This document shows positions 43,461 through 52,123 of a stretch of 64,000 bases of DNA, piece by piece; positions within the stretch are counted from its first letter, which is position 1, and each line of letters starts with the position of its first letter. The notes below the pieces were generated by a model. The model saw only the letters and a list, made by a program, of their open reading frames with translations, did not search any database and was not told where the DNA came from. The position numbers were made by a program, and so were the translations under genes. The stretch covers positions 1 through 64,000 of the forward strand of contig CALSQH010000004.1 in the NCBI GenBank assembly GCA_943788445.1. The letters are read 5' to 3'. Source of the DNA: an uncultured Pseudomonadales bacterium (GTDB lineage: Bacteria > Pseudomonadota > Gammaproteobacteria > Pseudomonadales > Porticoccaceae).

Positions 43461-44585
43461 TTATTTGAGGTTGGCGAGAGGGTGCTGATTTTCCGGCCAT
43501 GGGCTGTTAAAAAAGGGCGCGACCATCTCTGGGGTAATATCTTCAATACGCGCTGGGTTCCACTTCGGATTCTGGTCTTTATCCACGGCCAGAGCGCGGA
43601 TACCTTCGACGGTTTCACTGGTCTCAGCGCGGCGATTAAGGTGGTTGGTATAGAAGCAGTGCTGAACCATAGTTCGCTCCATCCGCAGATCATCGGCCAT
43701 GCACAGCTCTCGTCCGCGGCGAATCTGTTCCAGTGTGACGTGGAGCATTAGCGGTGAGCGTTGGCGCAGGTTTTTTAGGGTCTCTGTTGCCCAGTGGTTA
43801 TTGGCATTTTCCAGTGCCTGAATAATATCCATCAGGGTGGGCAGGATAAAAATAGCGTCGATCTGTCTATCCAGCCAACATGGCTCTGGTGCTGTTTTAG
43901 TCAACTGATTTTGCAGCTGTTGGAAACGTTCTATGGGGCTGAGCTTAAGATTTTCGCTAAGGTTATTCCACAGTTCGGGCAGGTTTTCACTGGGAGCTAT
44001 TGCATCGGCAAGTCCCATAGTCAGTGCATCATCGCCAGTTAGCATCTGTCCGCATAGGGCAAGATATTCGCCGCTAGCGCCGGGGCAGTGACTGAGGAAG
44101 TAGCCGCCGCCAACATCGGGGAACAGGCCGATCTTGGTTTCCGGCATGGCCATCTTTGTTCGCTCGCTTACGATACGCAGGTCGGCGCCCTGTGCGAGCC
44201 CCATTCCGCCTCCCATAACCACGCCATCCATAAAGGCGATATAGGGTTTGGGGTAGTGGTAGATCAGATGATTTAAGCTGTATTCAGCGGTAAAAAAGTC
44301 TTCGAGTGCGGGGTCTTCGGCGATGGCGGCATCGTGGAAGAAGCGTATATCACCGCCGGCACAAAAAGCACCAAAGGGGCCCTGTTTATGGTTGCCGCGA
44401 ATGGCTACGACTTCGATGTTGGGATCGTCTCGCCATGCGTTGAGTACTGCGCTGAGTCTATTAACCATCTCTAGGGTTAGGGCATTTAGGGCTTCGGGTC
44501 GGTTTAGGGTGATTAGGCCGACGCCGGCAATAGTCTCGGTTTGAATCTGGCTCTTAATCTGGCTCTCAATATGGCTTTGGCTCAC
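43461..44585 (-). CDS. Enoyl-CoA hydratase/isomerase family, 3-hydroxyisobutyryl-CoA hydrolase-like
   Basis: This crotonase-fold enzyme has 374 residues, the length of 3-hydroxyisobutyryl-CoA hydrolases of valine breakdown rather than the 260 of simple hydratases. Motifs: GAFCAGGDIRFFHD (oxyanion hole), MDGVVMGGGMGLAQGADLRIVSERTKMAMPE and IGLFPDVGGGYFLS. The N-terminus carries a short SQI repeat (SHIESQIKSQIQ). The gene is upstream of the CPXCG gene and downstream of idi, same strand, but 60 nt away and probably separate from the retinal operon. Confidence 0.88.
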   Translation of the reverse strand: MSQSHIESQIKSQIQTETIAGVGLITLNRPEALNALTLEMVNRLSAVLNAWRDDPNIEVVAIRGNHKQGPFGAFCAGGDIRFFHDAAIAEDPALEDFFTAEYSLNHLIYHYPKPYIAFMDGVVMGGGMGLAQGADLRIVSERTKMAMPETKIGLFPDVGGGYFLSHCPGASGEYLALCGQMLTGDDALTMGLADAIAPSENLPELWNNLSENLKLSPIERFQQLQNQLTKTAPEPCWLDRQIDAIFILPTLMDIIQALENANNHWATETLKNLRQRSPLMLHVTLEQIRRGRELCMADDLRMERTMVQHCFYTNHLNRRAETSETVEGIRALAVDKDQNPKWNPARIEDITPEMVAPFFNSPWPENQHPLANLK

Positions 44586-44644
44586 AGAGGGTTCTCCTTT
44601 TCTTTCTCTTGCGGTGTTGGTGAAGCGATTAGTGTAAGCGGATT

Positions 44645-45664
44645 TTAGTTCTGTTGCAGGGGGGCGCTTTGCAGCTTTTTAAGGTTTTTGCTGCCGGTTA
44701 GAAACATGGCACAGCGCAGCTGTTCGCGGAATATTTCAATTTGCTCAAGTACCGCTTCGGTGGACTCTAGTGCCGGCGCTAAAAAAGGCTGTGCTATGGC
44801 GCTCATATTGGCGCCGAGTCGAATGCTGCGGGCAATATCCAGTCCGTTGCGCAGGCCGCCGGAGGCGATTAAGCCGAGCTGTTGAGATTGGCTGCGCAGT
44901 TGGGGAATAAGCTGTGCGCTGTCCATGCCCCAGTTGATAAAGGGTGCGGCTATCTGTTGTTCGCGGGTCTGGTCGTTTCGGGCATTTTCAATACTGGCCC
45001 AGCTGGTGCCGCCACGTCCGGCGATTTCAATCCACTGCACGCCTACGTCGATTAGGCGCTGTGCTGCGGTTGGGCCAATACCGGCGCCAACTTCTTTAAT
45101 AATGACCGGTACGCTAAGGGTGGCGCAGCACTTTTCAATGGCATCCAGTACGCCGCGCCAGTCGCGATCACCGTTTGGTTGCACCAATTCTTGCAGCGGA
45201 TTTAAGTGAATTATCATGGCGTTGGCTTGCACGCTGTCGACGGCGCGCTGTGCGAGCTCAACACCCTGCTGTTGCAGTTGGGTGCCGCCGAGATTGCCTA
45301 GCAGTATGGCTTTGGGTGCCCAGCGGCGCAGGTCCTGTAGCTGTTTATTTTGTGCCGCATCTTGCAGGGCCGCGCGCTGTGAACCCAGTGCCATGGGGAT
45401 TGCGGTTTGCTCGGCAGCTTCCGCCAGATGTCGGTTGATGGTTTCGCCGCGCTCGCAGCCACCGGTCATGGCGCCAATCATCAGTGGCGCGGAGCAGTAT
45501 TGTTTGAGGAAGACGGTTGAGCAGTCAATATCTTCTGTGTGCAGTTCGGGCAGGCAGTTGTGCTCAAAGCGAATACGATCAAAGCCGGCTGATTGTGCGG
45601 CCTGATGTTCGGTTTGCAGGGCCAGATGAATATGGTCTGCTTTGCGTTGGCTGATATCAGTCAT
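44645..45664 (-). CDS. idi: Type 2 isopentenyl-diphosphate delta-isomerase
   Basis: This FMN-dependent isomerase interconverts IPP and DMAPP, supplying the C5 starter for carotenoid synthesis. From ATG 45664 (overlapping the blh stop by 8 nt) it has 339 residues. Motifs: SQRKADHIHLAL, FLKQYCSAPLMIGAMTGG, PMALGSQRAAL, HLNPLQELVQPNGDRDW, VIIKEVGAGI, GGTSWASIE and IASGGLRNGLDIARSIRLGA. It is the last gene of the retinal operon. Confidence 0.93.
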   Translation of the reverse strand: MTDISQRKADHIHLALQTEHQAAQSAGFDRIRFEHNCLPELHTEDIDCSTVFLKQYCSAPLMIGAMTGGCERGETINRHLAEAAEQTAIPMALGSQRAALQDAAQNKQLQDLRRWAPKAILLGNLGGTQLQQQGVELAQRAVDSVQANAMIIHLNPLQELVQPNGDRDWRGVLDAIEKCCATLSVPVIIKEVGAGIGPTAAQRLIDVGVQWIEIAGRGGTSWASIENARNDQTREQQIAAPFINWGMDSAQLIPQLRSQSQQLGLIASGGLRNGLDIARSIRLGANMSAIAQPFLAPALESTEAVLEQIEIFREQLRCAMFLTGSKNLKKLQSAPLQQN

Positions 45665-46496
45665 ATTGCTGCGGTTCCCGGTGTCCGTGAATAAAATCAA
45701 CCAATAACATATGGGGCACTGTCAGTGCGGCAAGGCCGATAAAGGTGAGCTGTATCAGTGCTGGTGCCACTTCATTAGTGGCCTGCAGGGCAAAGTACAG
45801 GGCTGCGGCAGCATAGGCTAAGAGGCTATAAGTGATCGCTTCGATGGCACTGCGCCGACGTTGGTCTGGGCGGATACTGTCCCAGATCCGCTGCATATGA
45901 CTGCGACTGTGCCAGAGGCAAAAGTAGAGTGCAAAGCTGACCAGTGGCGGCAGTAGATAGGCTAGTGCGATCAGTAGGGTGAGGTTGAGCAGTGCGCCGC
46001 GCCAGCGCGGTTGATAGATGCTGTAGATACTGTAGGCAAATAGGCAGGCGGCCCAGGGCAGCAGCAGTTGTTGAATCTGTTGCAGTAGCCAGAGGCTGTT
46101 GTCGGCGCCGATTAATACTGCAAACAGCGGCTCTACGGCGCTGCTTTGAAATGCGGGTATGGCAATCACTACCAGTCCACTATGGGCGATCAGTGGCAGC
46201 CATGCGTCTTTTGAGCTGGGGGCGCTGACAGGGTGAATATCACTGCTGCCAAAATGCAGGGCTGAGATAATCAGGAAAAAGATTAAGCTGGGTAGCGGAT
46301 ATAGCCACCAGAGACCGGCTACGCCGGCGGCTAACAATAGATAAACCAGATGGAATGCTATCCAAGGGCCGGTGCCGCTGGGCCAGCCAACACGTCGCGC
46401 AACGGCGCCATCGAGACCGCCGTGGGGGACGCCAATCAGCAAAATAGCGGCGATGGCTATTAGCGATGGGGTGGATAACAGGCTTGGATCAGACAT
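45657..46496 (-). CDS. blh: Beta-carotene 15,15'-dioxygenase, Brp/Blh family
   Basis: This is a membrane enzyme that cleaves beta-carotene into two retinals, the chromophore of proteorhodopsin. The 279 residues have about seven hydrophobic segments. Diagnostic histidines are in LLIGVPHGGLDGAVARRVGWP, ALHFGSSDIHP, FALYFCLWHSRSHMQRIWD and VPHMLLVDFIHGHRE. It overlaps crtY by 8 nt and idi by 8 nt, so it is in the core of the operon. Confidence 0.93.
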   Translation of the reverse strand: MSDPSLLSTPSLIAIAAILLIGVPHGGLDGAVARRVGWPSGTGPWIAFHLVYLLLAAGVAGLWWLYPLPSLIFFLIISALHFGSSDIHPVSAPSSKDAWLPLIAHSGLVVIAIPAFQSSAVEPLFAVLIGADNSLWLLQQIQQLLLPWAACLFAYSIYSIYQPRWRGALLNLTLLIALAYLLPPLVSFALYFCLWHSRSHMQRIWDSIRPDQRRRSAIEAITYSLLAYAAAALYFALQATNEVAPALIQLTFIGLAALTVPHMLLVDFIHGHREPQQYD

Positions 46497-47655
46497 TGGT
46501 TAACTGCTTTACAAATTGGTTTAAAAAAGCCCCTTTGGGCATGGCGGCGATAACTCGCAGCCAGTCGCTGGTGGTTGCCTCGCCGAGCATAAAGCGTGAA
46601 AACTGATCACCGGTGAGGGCGTTGCCCATACGCATATACAGTGATACGGCGAGTTCCGGTCGGCTGATTAACACGCCATTAAAAATTTTATCCATTGTGG
46701 TCAGGCGGCTGGAGATGGGGGTTGGAACGCTCCTGTTGCCCTGTTCGATACCAGCGGCCAGTTGACTGATCTGCTGCTGGATATGCTGAAAGGCGTAGCC
46801 TGATGAACGTCGCACCGCGCCACTGGCGGCACCAATTGGGGCGATCAGGGGCTGTTGCACGGAGGTCGACTGTGACTGGCTACGCTGCTTATTCACAACC
46901 AGTGTATCCATTGGGATCACGCCAATTTCTTCGCTGATTATCTCGGCGACCTGAATATTATTATTTTTCAGCCAGCCTTTTATAGCATTGCGATACCATT
47001 CCTGAGGTTCAACGGTAGTTGAAATCAATGTGGATTCGACGAGTATATGATACTCGGAAAACGGCAGTGCATAGATAAAGTGCAGCCCCCGTGATTGATC
47101 GACACGAAAGTCCATCAGGATGGCGGTATCCGGGTCTTTAAGCGGTTGCTCGGTGTGTATATGCCAGCCGAGAAAATGTTGCCGCAAGCCATTGTCGGCA
47201 ATTTTGGGTGGGCGACTGTCGTAGACGGTTTTGGCGCTGTATTGGTTTTGATCAGTCACCACCGTGGTTCGGTCTTGCCCGGGTTTTAACGCGCTGACGG
47301 ATTCCTCAACCAGACTGACCGGTTGGTGCAGCTCTGCTGCGCGGTCGAGTAGATAGTCTGCTGAGCTAAGGCTTACATAGCTGTATTGGTCGCTGCTGTG
47401 GGTGACGCGACTGAGGTGGTCGATTAGCTGCCAGCGTTTCCAGCGGCCTTTTGTCGAGTGGCTCAGTTCTTTTGCCTGTTTCTCCTGTGCCCAGAGCCCC
47501 CAGCTGCAGTCGCGTTGGGTTGGGGGCTGGGGCTCAATGACCACTGTGTTGGGTGGGCACTTTTGAGCGGCTAGCTGTGCGGCCAGCGTCAGCCCGGCAT
47601 TGCCACCGCCAATAATGGCGATATCAACTTCATGGCTATTATTCGACACCGGCAA
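46489..47655 (-). CDS. crtY: Lycopene beta-cyclase
   Basis: This converts lycopene into beta-carotene. The 388-residue flavoprotein has the FAD motif DIAIIGGGNAGLTLAAQLA, then DCSWGLWAQ, YSYVSLSSADYLLDRA, VYDSRPP, LGWHIHTEQP (where the family has GWEI), and GAASGAVRRSSGYAFQHIQQQ, all typical of CrtY. It overlaps crtB by 17 nt at its start. Confidence 0.92.
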   Translation of the reverse strand: MPVSNNSHEVDIAIIGGGNAGLTLAAQLAAQKCPPNTVVIEPQPPTQRDCSWGLWAQEKQAKELSHSTKGRWKRWQLIDHLSRVTHSSDQYSYVSLSSADYLLDRAAELHQPVSLVEESVSALKPGQDRTTVVTDQNQYSAKTVYDSRPPKIADNGLRQHFLGWHIHTEQPLKDPDTAILMDFRVDQSRGLHFIYALPFSEYHILVESTLISTTVEPQEWYRNAIKGWLKNNNIQVAEIISEEIGVIPMDTLVVNKQRSQSQSTSVQQPLIAPIGAASGAVRRSSGYAFQHIQQQISQLAAGIEQGNRSVPTPISSRLTTMDKIFNGVLISRPELAVSLYMRMGNALTGDQFSRFMLGEATTSDWLRVIAAMPKGAFLNQFVKQLTNV

Positions 47656-48550
47656 GTCCTTTTAGATGTCTGTGCAGAGCGCTGTTATGGGCCGCAACGG
47701 ATTTCGGGCTAAGACCGGACAGTAGGTCGATCAGGCTGCTAATACTAAGGCGGGCTTTGGTCAGTTTGCTAACCACGGTGCGGCCTTGCCACCATTTGAG
47801 TCCACCGCGTTTAAGCTGTCGGCCAATTTGCCGGTAGACGCGCAGGGCGACAATAATTGAAAATCGGCTGCGCCAGGGCAGTAGGTGAATGCCTTTCAGG
47901 GCGCTAGCGTAATAGAGCTCAGCCAGTGTTAATAGCTGATCAATAGCATCGGCAACGGGTATCAGGGCGTTATTGCCGGCGCGGGCTATGGTCTCTGGAT
48001 CCAGTGGTCTGTCGAGCCATGCGGCGGGCAGGTAGCGGCGCTCCATTTTTGCGTCTTCGAGTACATCCCGGGCTATATTGGTGAGCTGCATGGCGATACC
48101 TAAATCTATCGCAAAGCTCTCGGCGCGAGGGTGTTGGCAGTTGAGTACCCGACACATCATCAGCCCGACTGTACCGGCGACAGCATGGCAGTAGCGCAGC
48201 AGTTCAGCTTGGGTTTCAAGGGCGGTGGGATGTTGGTCGCGAAGCATACCGTCGAGTAATTCAGCGGCGGCATTAAGCGGTAGTTGGCTTTCATTGGCTA
48301 GGGCAATAAAGGCCTTTAATTCGGCTATTTCTGCCACAGCAGGATGTTGCGGGTCTTTTAGTCCGGCGCGAATATCTTCAAGGGAGTCCAGTCGGTGGGG
48401 CAGGTCGCCGTCCGCAAGGTCGTCGACAAAGCGGCAGAATTGATAGAGCCGTGCGGCGCGGTCGGCCAGTGCAGAGCCGAGAAACAGACTTGCCCAGTAA
48501 AACGACTTGCCGTGTCGGGCGAGAACCTGTTTGGCCTGCGGACTGTCCAT
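47639..48550 (-). CDS. crtB: Phytoene synthase
   Basis: This joins two GGPP molecules to phytoene. The 303 residues show FYWASLFLGSALADRAARLYQFCRFVDDLADGD (first Asp-rich site), AVAGTVGLMMCRVL, DLGIAMQLTNIARDVLEDAKMERRYLPAAWL (second Asp-rich site) and the C-terminal SRFSIIVALRVYRQIG. It starts 3 nt after the crtI stop, on the minus strand, and overlaps crtY. Confidence 0.94.
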   Translation of the reverse strand: MDSPQAKQVLARHGKSFYWASLFLGSALADRAARLYQFCRFVDDLADGDLPHRLDSLEDIRAGLKDPQHPAVAEIAELKAFIALANESQLPLNAAAELLDGMLRDQHPTALETQAELLRYCHAVAGTVGLMMCRVLNCQHPRAESFAIDLGIAMQLTNIARDVLEDAKMERRYLPAAWLDRPLDPETIARAGNNALIPVADAIDQLLTLAELYYASALKGIHLLPWRSRFSIIVALRVYRQIGRQLKRGGLKWWQGRTVVSKLTKARLSISSLIDLLSGLSPKSVAAHNSALHRHLKGLAGVE

Positions 48551-48553
48551 GAG

Positions 48554-50065
48554 TTACCCCCCCGAGCCTACCTCGACACCGGTTAACAGCTCTTCAACCA
48601 CTTTTGCTGAGCTGACTACACCGGGCAGTCCTGCGCCGGGATGGGTGCCGGCTCCGACAAAGTAGAGGTTTGAGATGGCTCTGTCGCGGTTGTGAAAGCG
48701 AAACCAGGCTGACTGGGTAAGGCGTGGCTCTATGGAGAAGCCAGCGCCATGCATGGAGCGATAGTCTTTGACGAAATCTTCCGGGGTCATCCAGAATACT
48801 TCTTCAATGACTGAGGAGAGCTCTGGCAATATGGTCTCTTCCAGAGCGTCGACAATTCTGTCGCGCAGTATTGGCCCTTCGGTTTCCCAGTTGATATCGC
48901 CGAGCAAATTGGGCACTGGACACAGCACGTAAAAGGATTCGCAGCCTTCCGGCGCAAAGCTTTTATCGGTGGCTGTGGGTCTGTGCACATACAGCGAGAA
49001 GTCTTCACTCATTTTTTTGCTGTCAAATATTTCTGACAGCAGTTCCTGAAAGCGCGGTCCCATCCAGATGCTGTGATGGGCGACATCTGGATAGAGTTTG
49101 CGGGTGCCGAAATAGAGCACATACAGGCCCATGGAGTACTGTTTTTTTATACTCGGCAGGCTGAAGGTTTTTTTCGCCGGCAGCAGGTGTTTGTAACAGG
49201 TCTCCGGGTCGCCGCCAAAGACCACTAGATCGGCGTTTAATACTTCGCCGCCATTGAGTCGCACGCCTTTGGCGCGCTTGCCGTCGAGAATAATTTCATC
49301 GACATCTGCACCGAGCTGAATTTTGATGCCGTGACGCTGCATTAGCGCCGATAATTCTTCCACCAGTTTGCCGGTGCCGCCCATACAGAAGAACACACCC
49401 CAGCGTCGCTCAAGGTAGTGAATCAATGTGTAGATGGCGGTAGTTTTAAAGGGATTTCCACCCACTAATAGCGGGTGAATTGAGAAGGCCTGACGAATTA
49501 GCGGGTGCTTGAGATGGCTGTTAACCATCTGCGAGACGCTGCGATAGCACTTTAGCATCAGCAGTGCGGGGATCTGTTTGACCATATCCCATACTCGGGT
49601 AAAGGGTCGGTGTACGAGCTGTTTAAAACCTATGTCGTAAACGCGCTTGGATTTTTCCAGTAGCTTTAGATAGCCGTCGGCATCGTCTGGATTAAAGCGG
49701 CGTATTTCGTCCAAGGTGTCGTCTATGGATGCGCGGTAGTCAAACTGACTGCCGTCGGCAAAGTGAAAGCGGTAGAACGGGTCTAGAGGCACAAATTCGA
49801 GATGGTCTTCAAGTTTCTCGTCGAAGAGTTCAAAAAGTTCGTCGAACAGAAATGGGGCGGTAATAACCGTAGGACCTGCATCGTGACGATAGCCACCGCG
49901 TTCAAACACCTGAGCGCGGCCACCAATACTCTGCAATCGTTCTAGTAGGGTGACTTCATAACCCAGTGCGCGCAATCTTAGTGCTGTTGCTATACCGGCA
50001 AATCCTGCTCCGATAATTATTGCTGTTTGCGTGTTTGTAGCGTCCTGCTCTGTTGTTTGTGTCAA
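48554..50065 (-). CDS. crtI: Phytoene desaturase
   Basis: This FAD enzyme desaturates phytoene to lycopene. The 503 residues contain AIIIGAGFAGIATALRLRALGYEVTLLE, GGRAQVFERGGYRHDAGPTVITAPFLFDELFEL, SIHPLLVGGNPFKTTAIYTLIHYLE and the C-terminal bacterial-type desaturase signature NLYFVGAGTHPGAGLPGVVSSAKV. It overlaps the crtE stop by 4 nt and lies 3 nt before crtB. Confidence 0.95.
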   Translation of the reverse strand: MTQTTEQDATNTQTAIIIGAGFAGIATALRLRALGYEVTLLERLQSIGGRAQVFERGGYRHDAGPTVITAPFLFDELFELFDEKLEDHLEFVPLDPFYRFHFADGSQFDYRASIDDTLDEIRRFNPDDADGYLKLLEKSKRVYDIGFKQLVHRPFTRVWDMVKQIPALLMLKCYRSVSQMVNSHLKHPLIRQAFSIHPLLVGGNPFKTTAIYTLIHYLERRWGVFFCMGGTGKLVEELSALMQRHGIKIQLGADVDEIILDGKRAKGVRLNGGEVLNADLVVFGGDPETCYKHLLPAKKTFSLPSIKKQYSMGLYVLYFGTRKLYPDVAHHSIWMGPRFQELLSEIFDSKKMSEDFSLYVHRPTATDKSFAPEGCESFYVLCPVPNLLGDINWETEGPILRDRIVDALEETILPELSSVIEEVFWMTPEDFVKDYRSMHGAGFSIEPRLTQSAWFRFHNRDRAISNLYFVGAGTHPGAGLPGVVSSAKVVEELLTGVEVGSGG

Positions 50066-51051
50066 GCGATCTGTCCTTGGTTTTTAATGTTGTTGGTTGC
50101 ACTACTGTGCCCTTTCCCCTTGACTGAGCTGACTATTCCGGCGCTGACCGCCTGCAGTTGAGGCGGGACTGAAAGCACCAATAACTCTGCCTGAGCCAGC
50201 CAGTAGTCGACCGATTGATTGGCCTGCAAGATCACATCGCTGGTGGCGATGCGCTTTTGCCAATGGCTGAGTTTGCTGAGGTCGTCAGACTGGTACCACT
50301 GGTTGAATTCATCGCAGTTGGGGCCGTGTTCGGCAAACAGGCTGACCACTAAATTGGGCTTGCGGCCATCGAGGTCACTGGAGCGATGGCTGGAGGGGAT
50401 AATATCGTCGATATCGTTGCGGCCCTGATAGGCGAGACCACAGAAACCCACTAGCTTTTTCAGGCTTTGCAGGTCTTCATCGAGACCGGCGGCTATAGCG
50501 GCGCCTTTGATTGGGGCAATTAGCAATGGCGCGGTTTTGCCTTTGGCAATGCGCTGCCAGTTTTCCAGATCGGCGCATTCGCGCTGGGTAATATCGGATA
50601 TTTGACCACTGCAAGTCTCTTGCATCGCCTGAGCTAACAAGGCTGCCAGTTTACCGCCGTGAAGGCTGTTTCTAGCGCCGAGCTCAAAGGCTTTGGCCAC
50701 CATCCAGTCGCCGAGGCAGAGGGCCATATCGGCACCAAAGTGCTGATTAATGCTCTCTTGGCCGCGTCGGTGGGTGCTGGCATCACTGATGTCGTCGTGT
50801 ATCAGCGAGGCATTGTGCAGTAGCTCGCAAGCCGCTGCCCAGTGCAGATTATCCTGTTGGTTTAGACCTAGCGAAATGCCGCTGGTCAGCGCAAGTTGCG
50901 CGCGAAAAGACTTACCGGGATTTTTAAAATGATAGCGAGCGGCTGGTGCCAGTGTGCTTTGAGAATCTGGCATTTCGCACTTAAAGAGACGCTCTAGCTC
51001 TAATAAACTATTGGGTAGGTCTGAATTCTTTTTTAACTGTGCTGGGAACAT
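50062..51051 (-). CDS. crtE: Geranylgeranyl diphosphate synthase
   Basis: This is a trans-prenyltransferase making the C20 precursor. The 329 residues include the first Asp-rich motif LIHDDISDAS, the upstream GKSFRAQLAL segment and a second Asp-rich motif YQGRNDIDD (about residue 210), slightly different from the canonical QxxDDxxD. It is the first carotenoid gene, 160 nt downstream of proteorhodopsin with a hairpin between, and overlaps crtI by 4 nt. Confidence 0.92.
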   Translation of the reverse strand: MFPAQLKKNSDLPNSLLELERLFKCEMPDSQSTLAPAARYHFKNPGKSFRAQLALTSGISLGLNQQDNLHWAAACELLHNASLIHDDISDASTHRRGQESINQHFGADMALCLGDWMVAKAFELGARNSLHGGKLAALLAQAMQETCSGQISDITQRECADLENWQRIAKGKTAPLLIAPIKGAAIAAGLDEDLQSLKKLVGFCGLAYQGRNDIDDIIPSSHRSSDLDGRKPNLVVSLFAEHGPNCDEFNQWYQSDDLSKLSHWQKRIATSDVILQANQSVDYWLAQAELLVLSVPPQLQAVSAGIVSSVKGKGHSSATNNIKNQGQIA

Positions 51052-51161
51052 TGTTAGTACCCTTATTATTTTTATTGGCAGCTGTTTGTTATAGACAGGT
51101 GCTTTTATTTACAGTTTCTTTTTATCGTTATTTTTTCTTAACTACCCGGGAAGGGTAGGGA

Positions 51162-51188
51162 GAAAGAGCCAGCACTGCTGGCTCTTTC
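51162..51188 (-). terminator. Hairpin between proteorhodopsin and crtE
   Basis: A perfect 12-bp stem (GAAAGAGCCAGC, 3-nt loop, GCTGGCTCTTTC) begins 22 nt after the proteorhodopsin stop. The following bases on the minus strand are not a clean T-run. It could act as a partial terminator or as a 3'-end stabiliser, giving more opsin mRNA than carotenoid mRNA. Confidence 0.7.
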
Positions 51189-51209
51189 CCTTGTATCTAC
51201 TAAGTCAGA

Positions 51210-51899
51210 TTACTCTGAATCAGCTACTGCTGCTGCCCAGATAACAACACCGAAGGCGATCTTGTTCCAGAAGTCAGCTATGTTGTAGACAACGTTCAGA
51301 GTGACCGCGTCTGCGCCACCGCCAAAGTAACCGAAGACATAGCCCAACGGATAAATTGACCAACCTACAGTGACCAGTAAAGTCATAGTCTTATAGGCTT
51401 TTTGAACGTTAGCATTGGCAAGACCAGCATTGATCTGGCTTGCTTCACCTTTAAAGATTTCCCAGATGATGTAACCCCAAGCTAGCATAGAAGGTACGAA
51501 TGCTACTTTAGCGTCCATCATTCCTGATTCGCCTGCATAACCGAATCCGAGCATAGCTACGGAACCAATCAGTAAGCGCCAGAATACACCAGCCGGTACT
51601 TTAGCTACTGCAGAGAGAATCAAGTAGAACTCGATCATCAACAATGGCACAGTCAGTAACCAGTCGATATAACGGAAGACAGTTGGTGAAGTACCAGTTT
51701 CTACCCATACATCGCGCATATAGAAATAATGCACAGCAGCGATCAGTGTAACTAAACCGGAAACTGTCAGAGAAGTCTTCCACTTGCCCGCGACACGGTC
51801 GCGTTCAACGAAGAAGAATGCTGTGGCAGCAACCAACGCCATAGAAATAAGCCAAAATGAAATGCCAACAGGATCGTTAGCCGCTAGGTTGTTTGTCAT
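51210..51899 (-). CDS. Proteorhodopsin, green-tuned proton pump
   Basis: This seven-helix retinal protein exports protons under light. The 229 residues carry the pump residues: proton acceptor Asp79 (RYIDWLLTVP), donor Glu90 (MIEFYLIL), His57 and retinal-binding Lys213 (DFWNKIAFG). Position 87, equal to residue 105 of the first described proteorhodopsin, is Leu, which means green absorption. Compared with that protein the N-terminus is about 18 residues shorter and lacks an obvious signal peptide. AGGGG precedes the start by 6 nt. It sits upstream of the retinal operon on the same strand. Confidence 0.97.
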   Translation of the reverse strand: MTNNLAANDPVGISFWLISMALVAATAFFFVERDRVAGKWKTSLTVSGLVTLIAAVHYFYMRDVWVETGTSPTVFRYIDWLLTVPLLMIEFYLILSAVAKVPAGVFWRLLIGSVAMLGFGYAGESGMMDAKVAFVPSMLAWGYIIWEIFKGEASQINAGLANANVQKAYKTMTLLVTVGWSIYPLGYVFGYFGGGADAVTLNVVYNIADFWNKIAFGVVIWAAAVADSE

Positions 51900-52123
51900 G
51901 TGTTACCCCTACAGTTAGATATTGTTATTATTATGAGCATCAGTGTGCTTCTTATTATTAGGAGACTAACTGAGCCCCATGCGCAACCTATCTATTTTTA
52001 TGTTTCAAGATTCAATTGCTGAACATAACGTATAGCAATTTAAAAAAAAGTGCAAATAATCGAGATTGAAATGTTTTCGAGTTAAAACGTTATACTAAGG
52101 GAATAATAAAAAAGGAGTGAATC

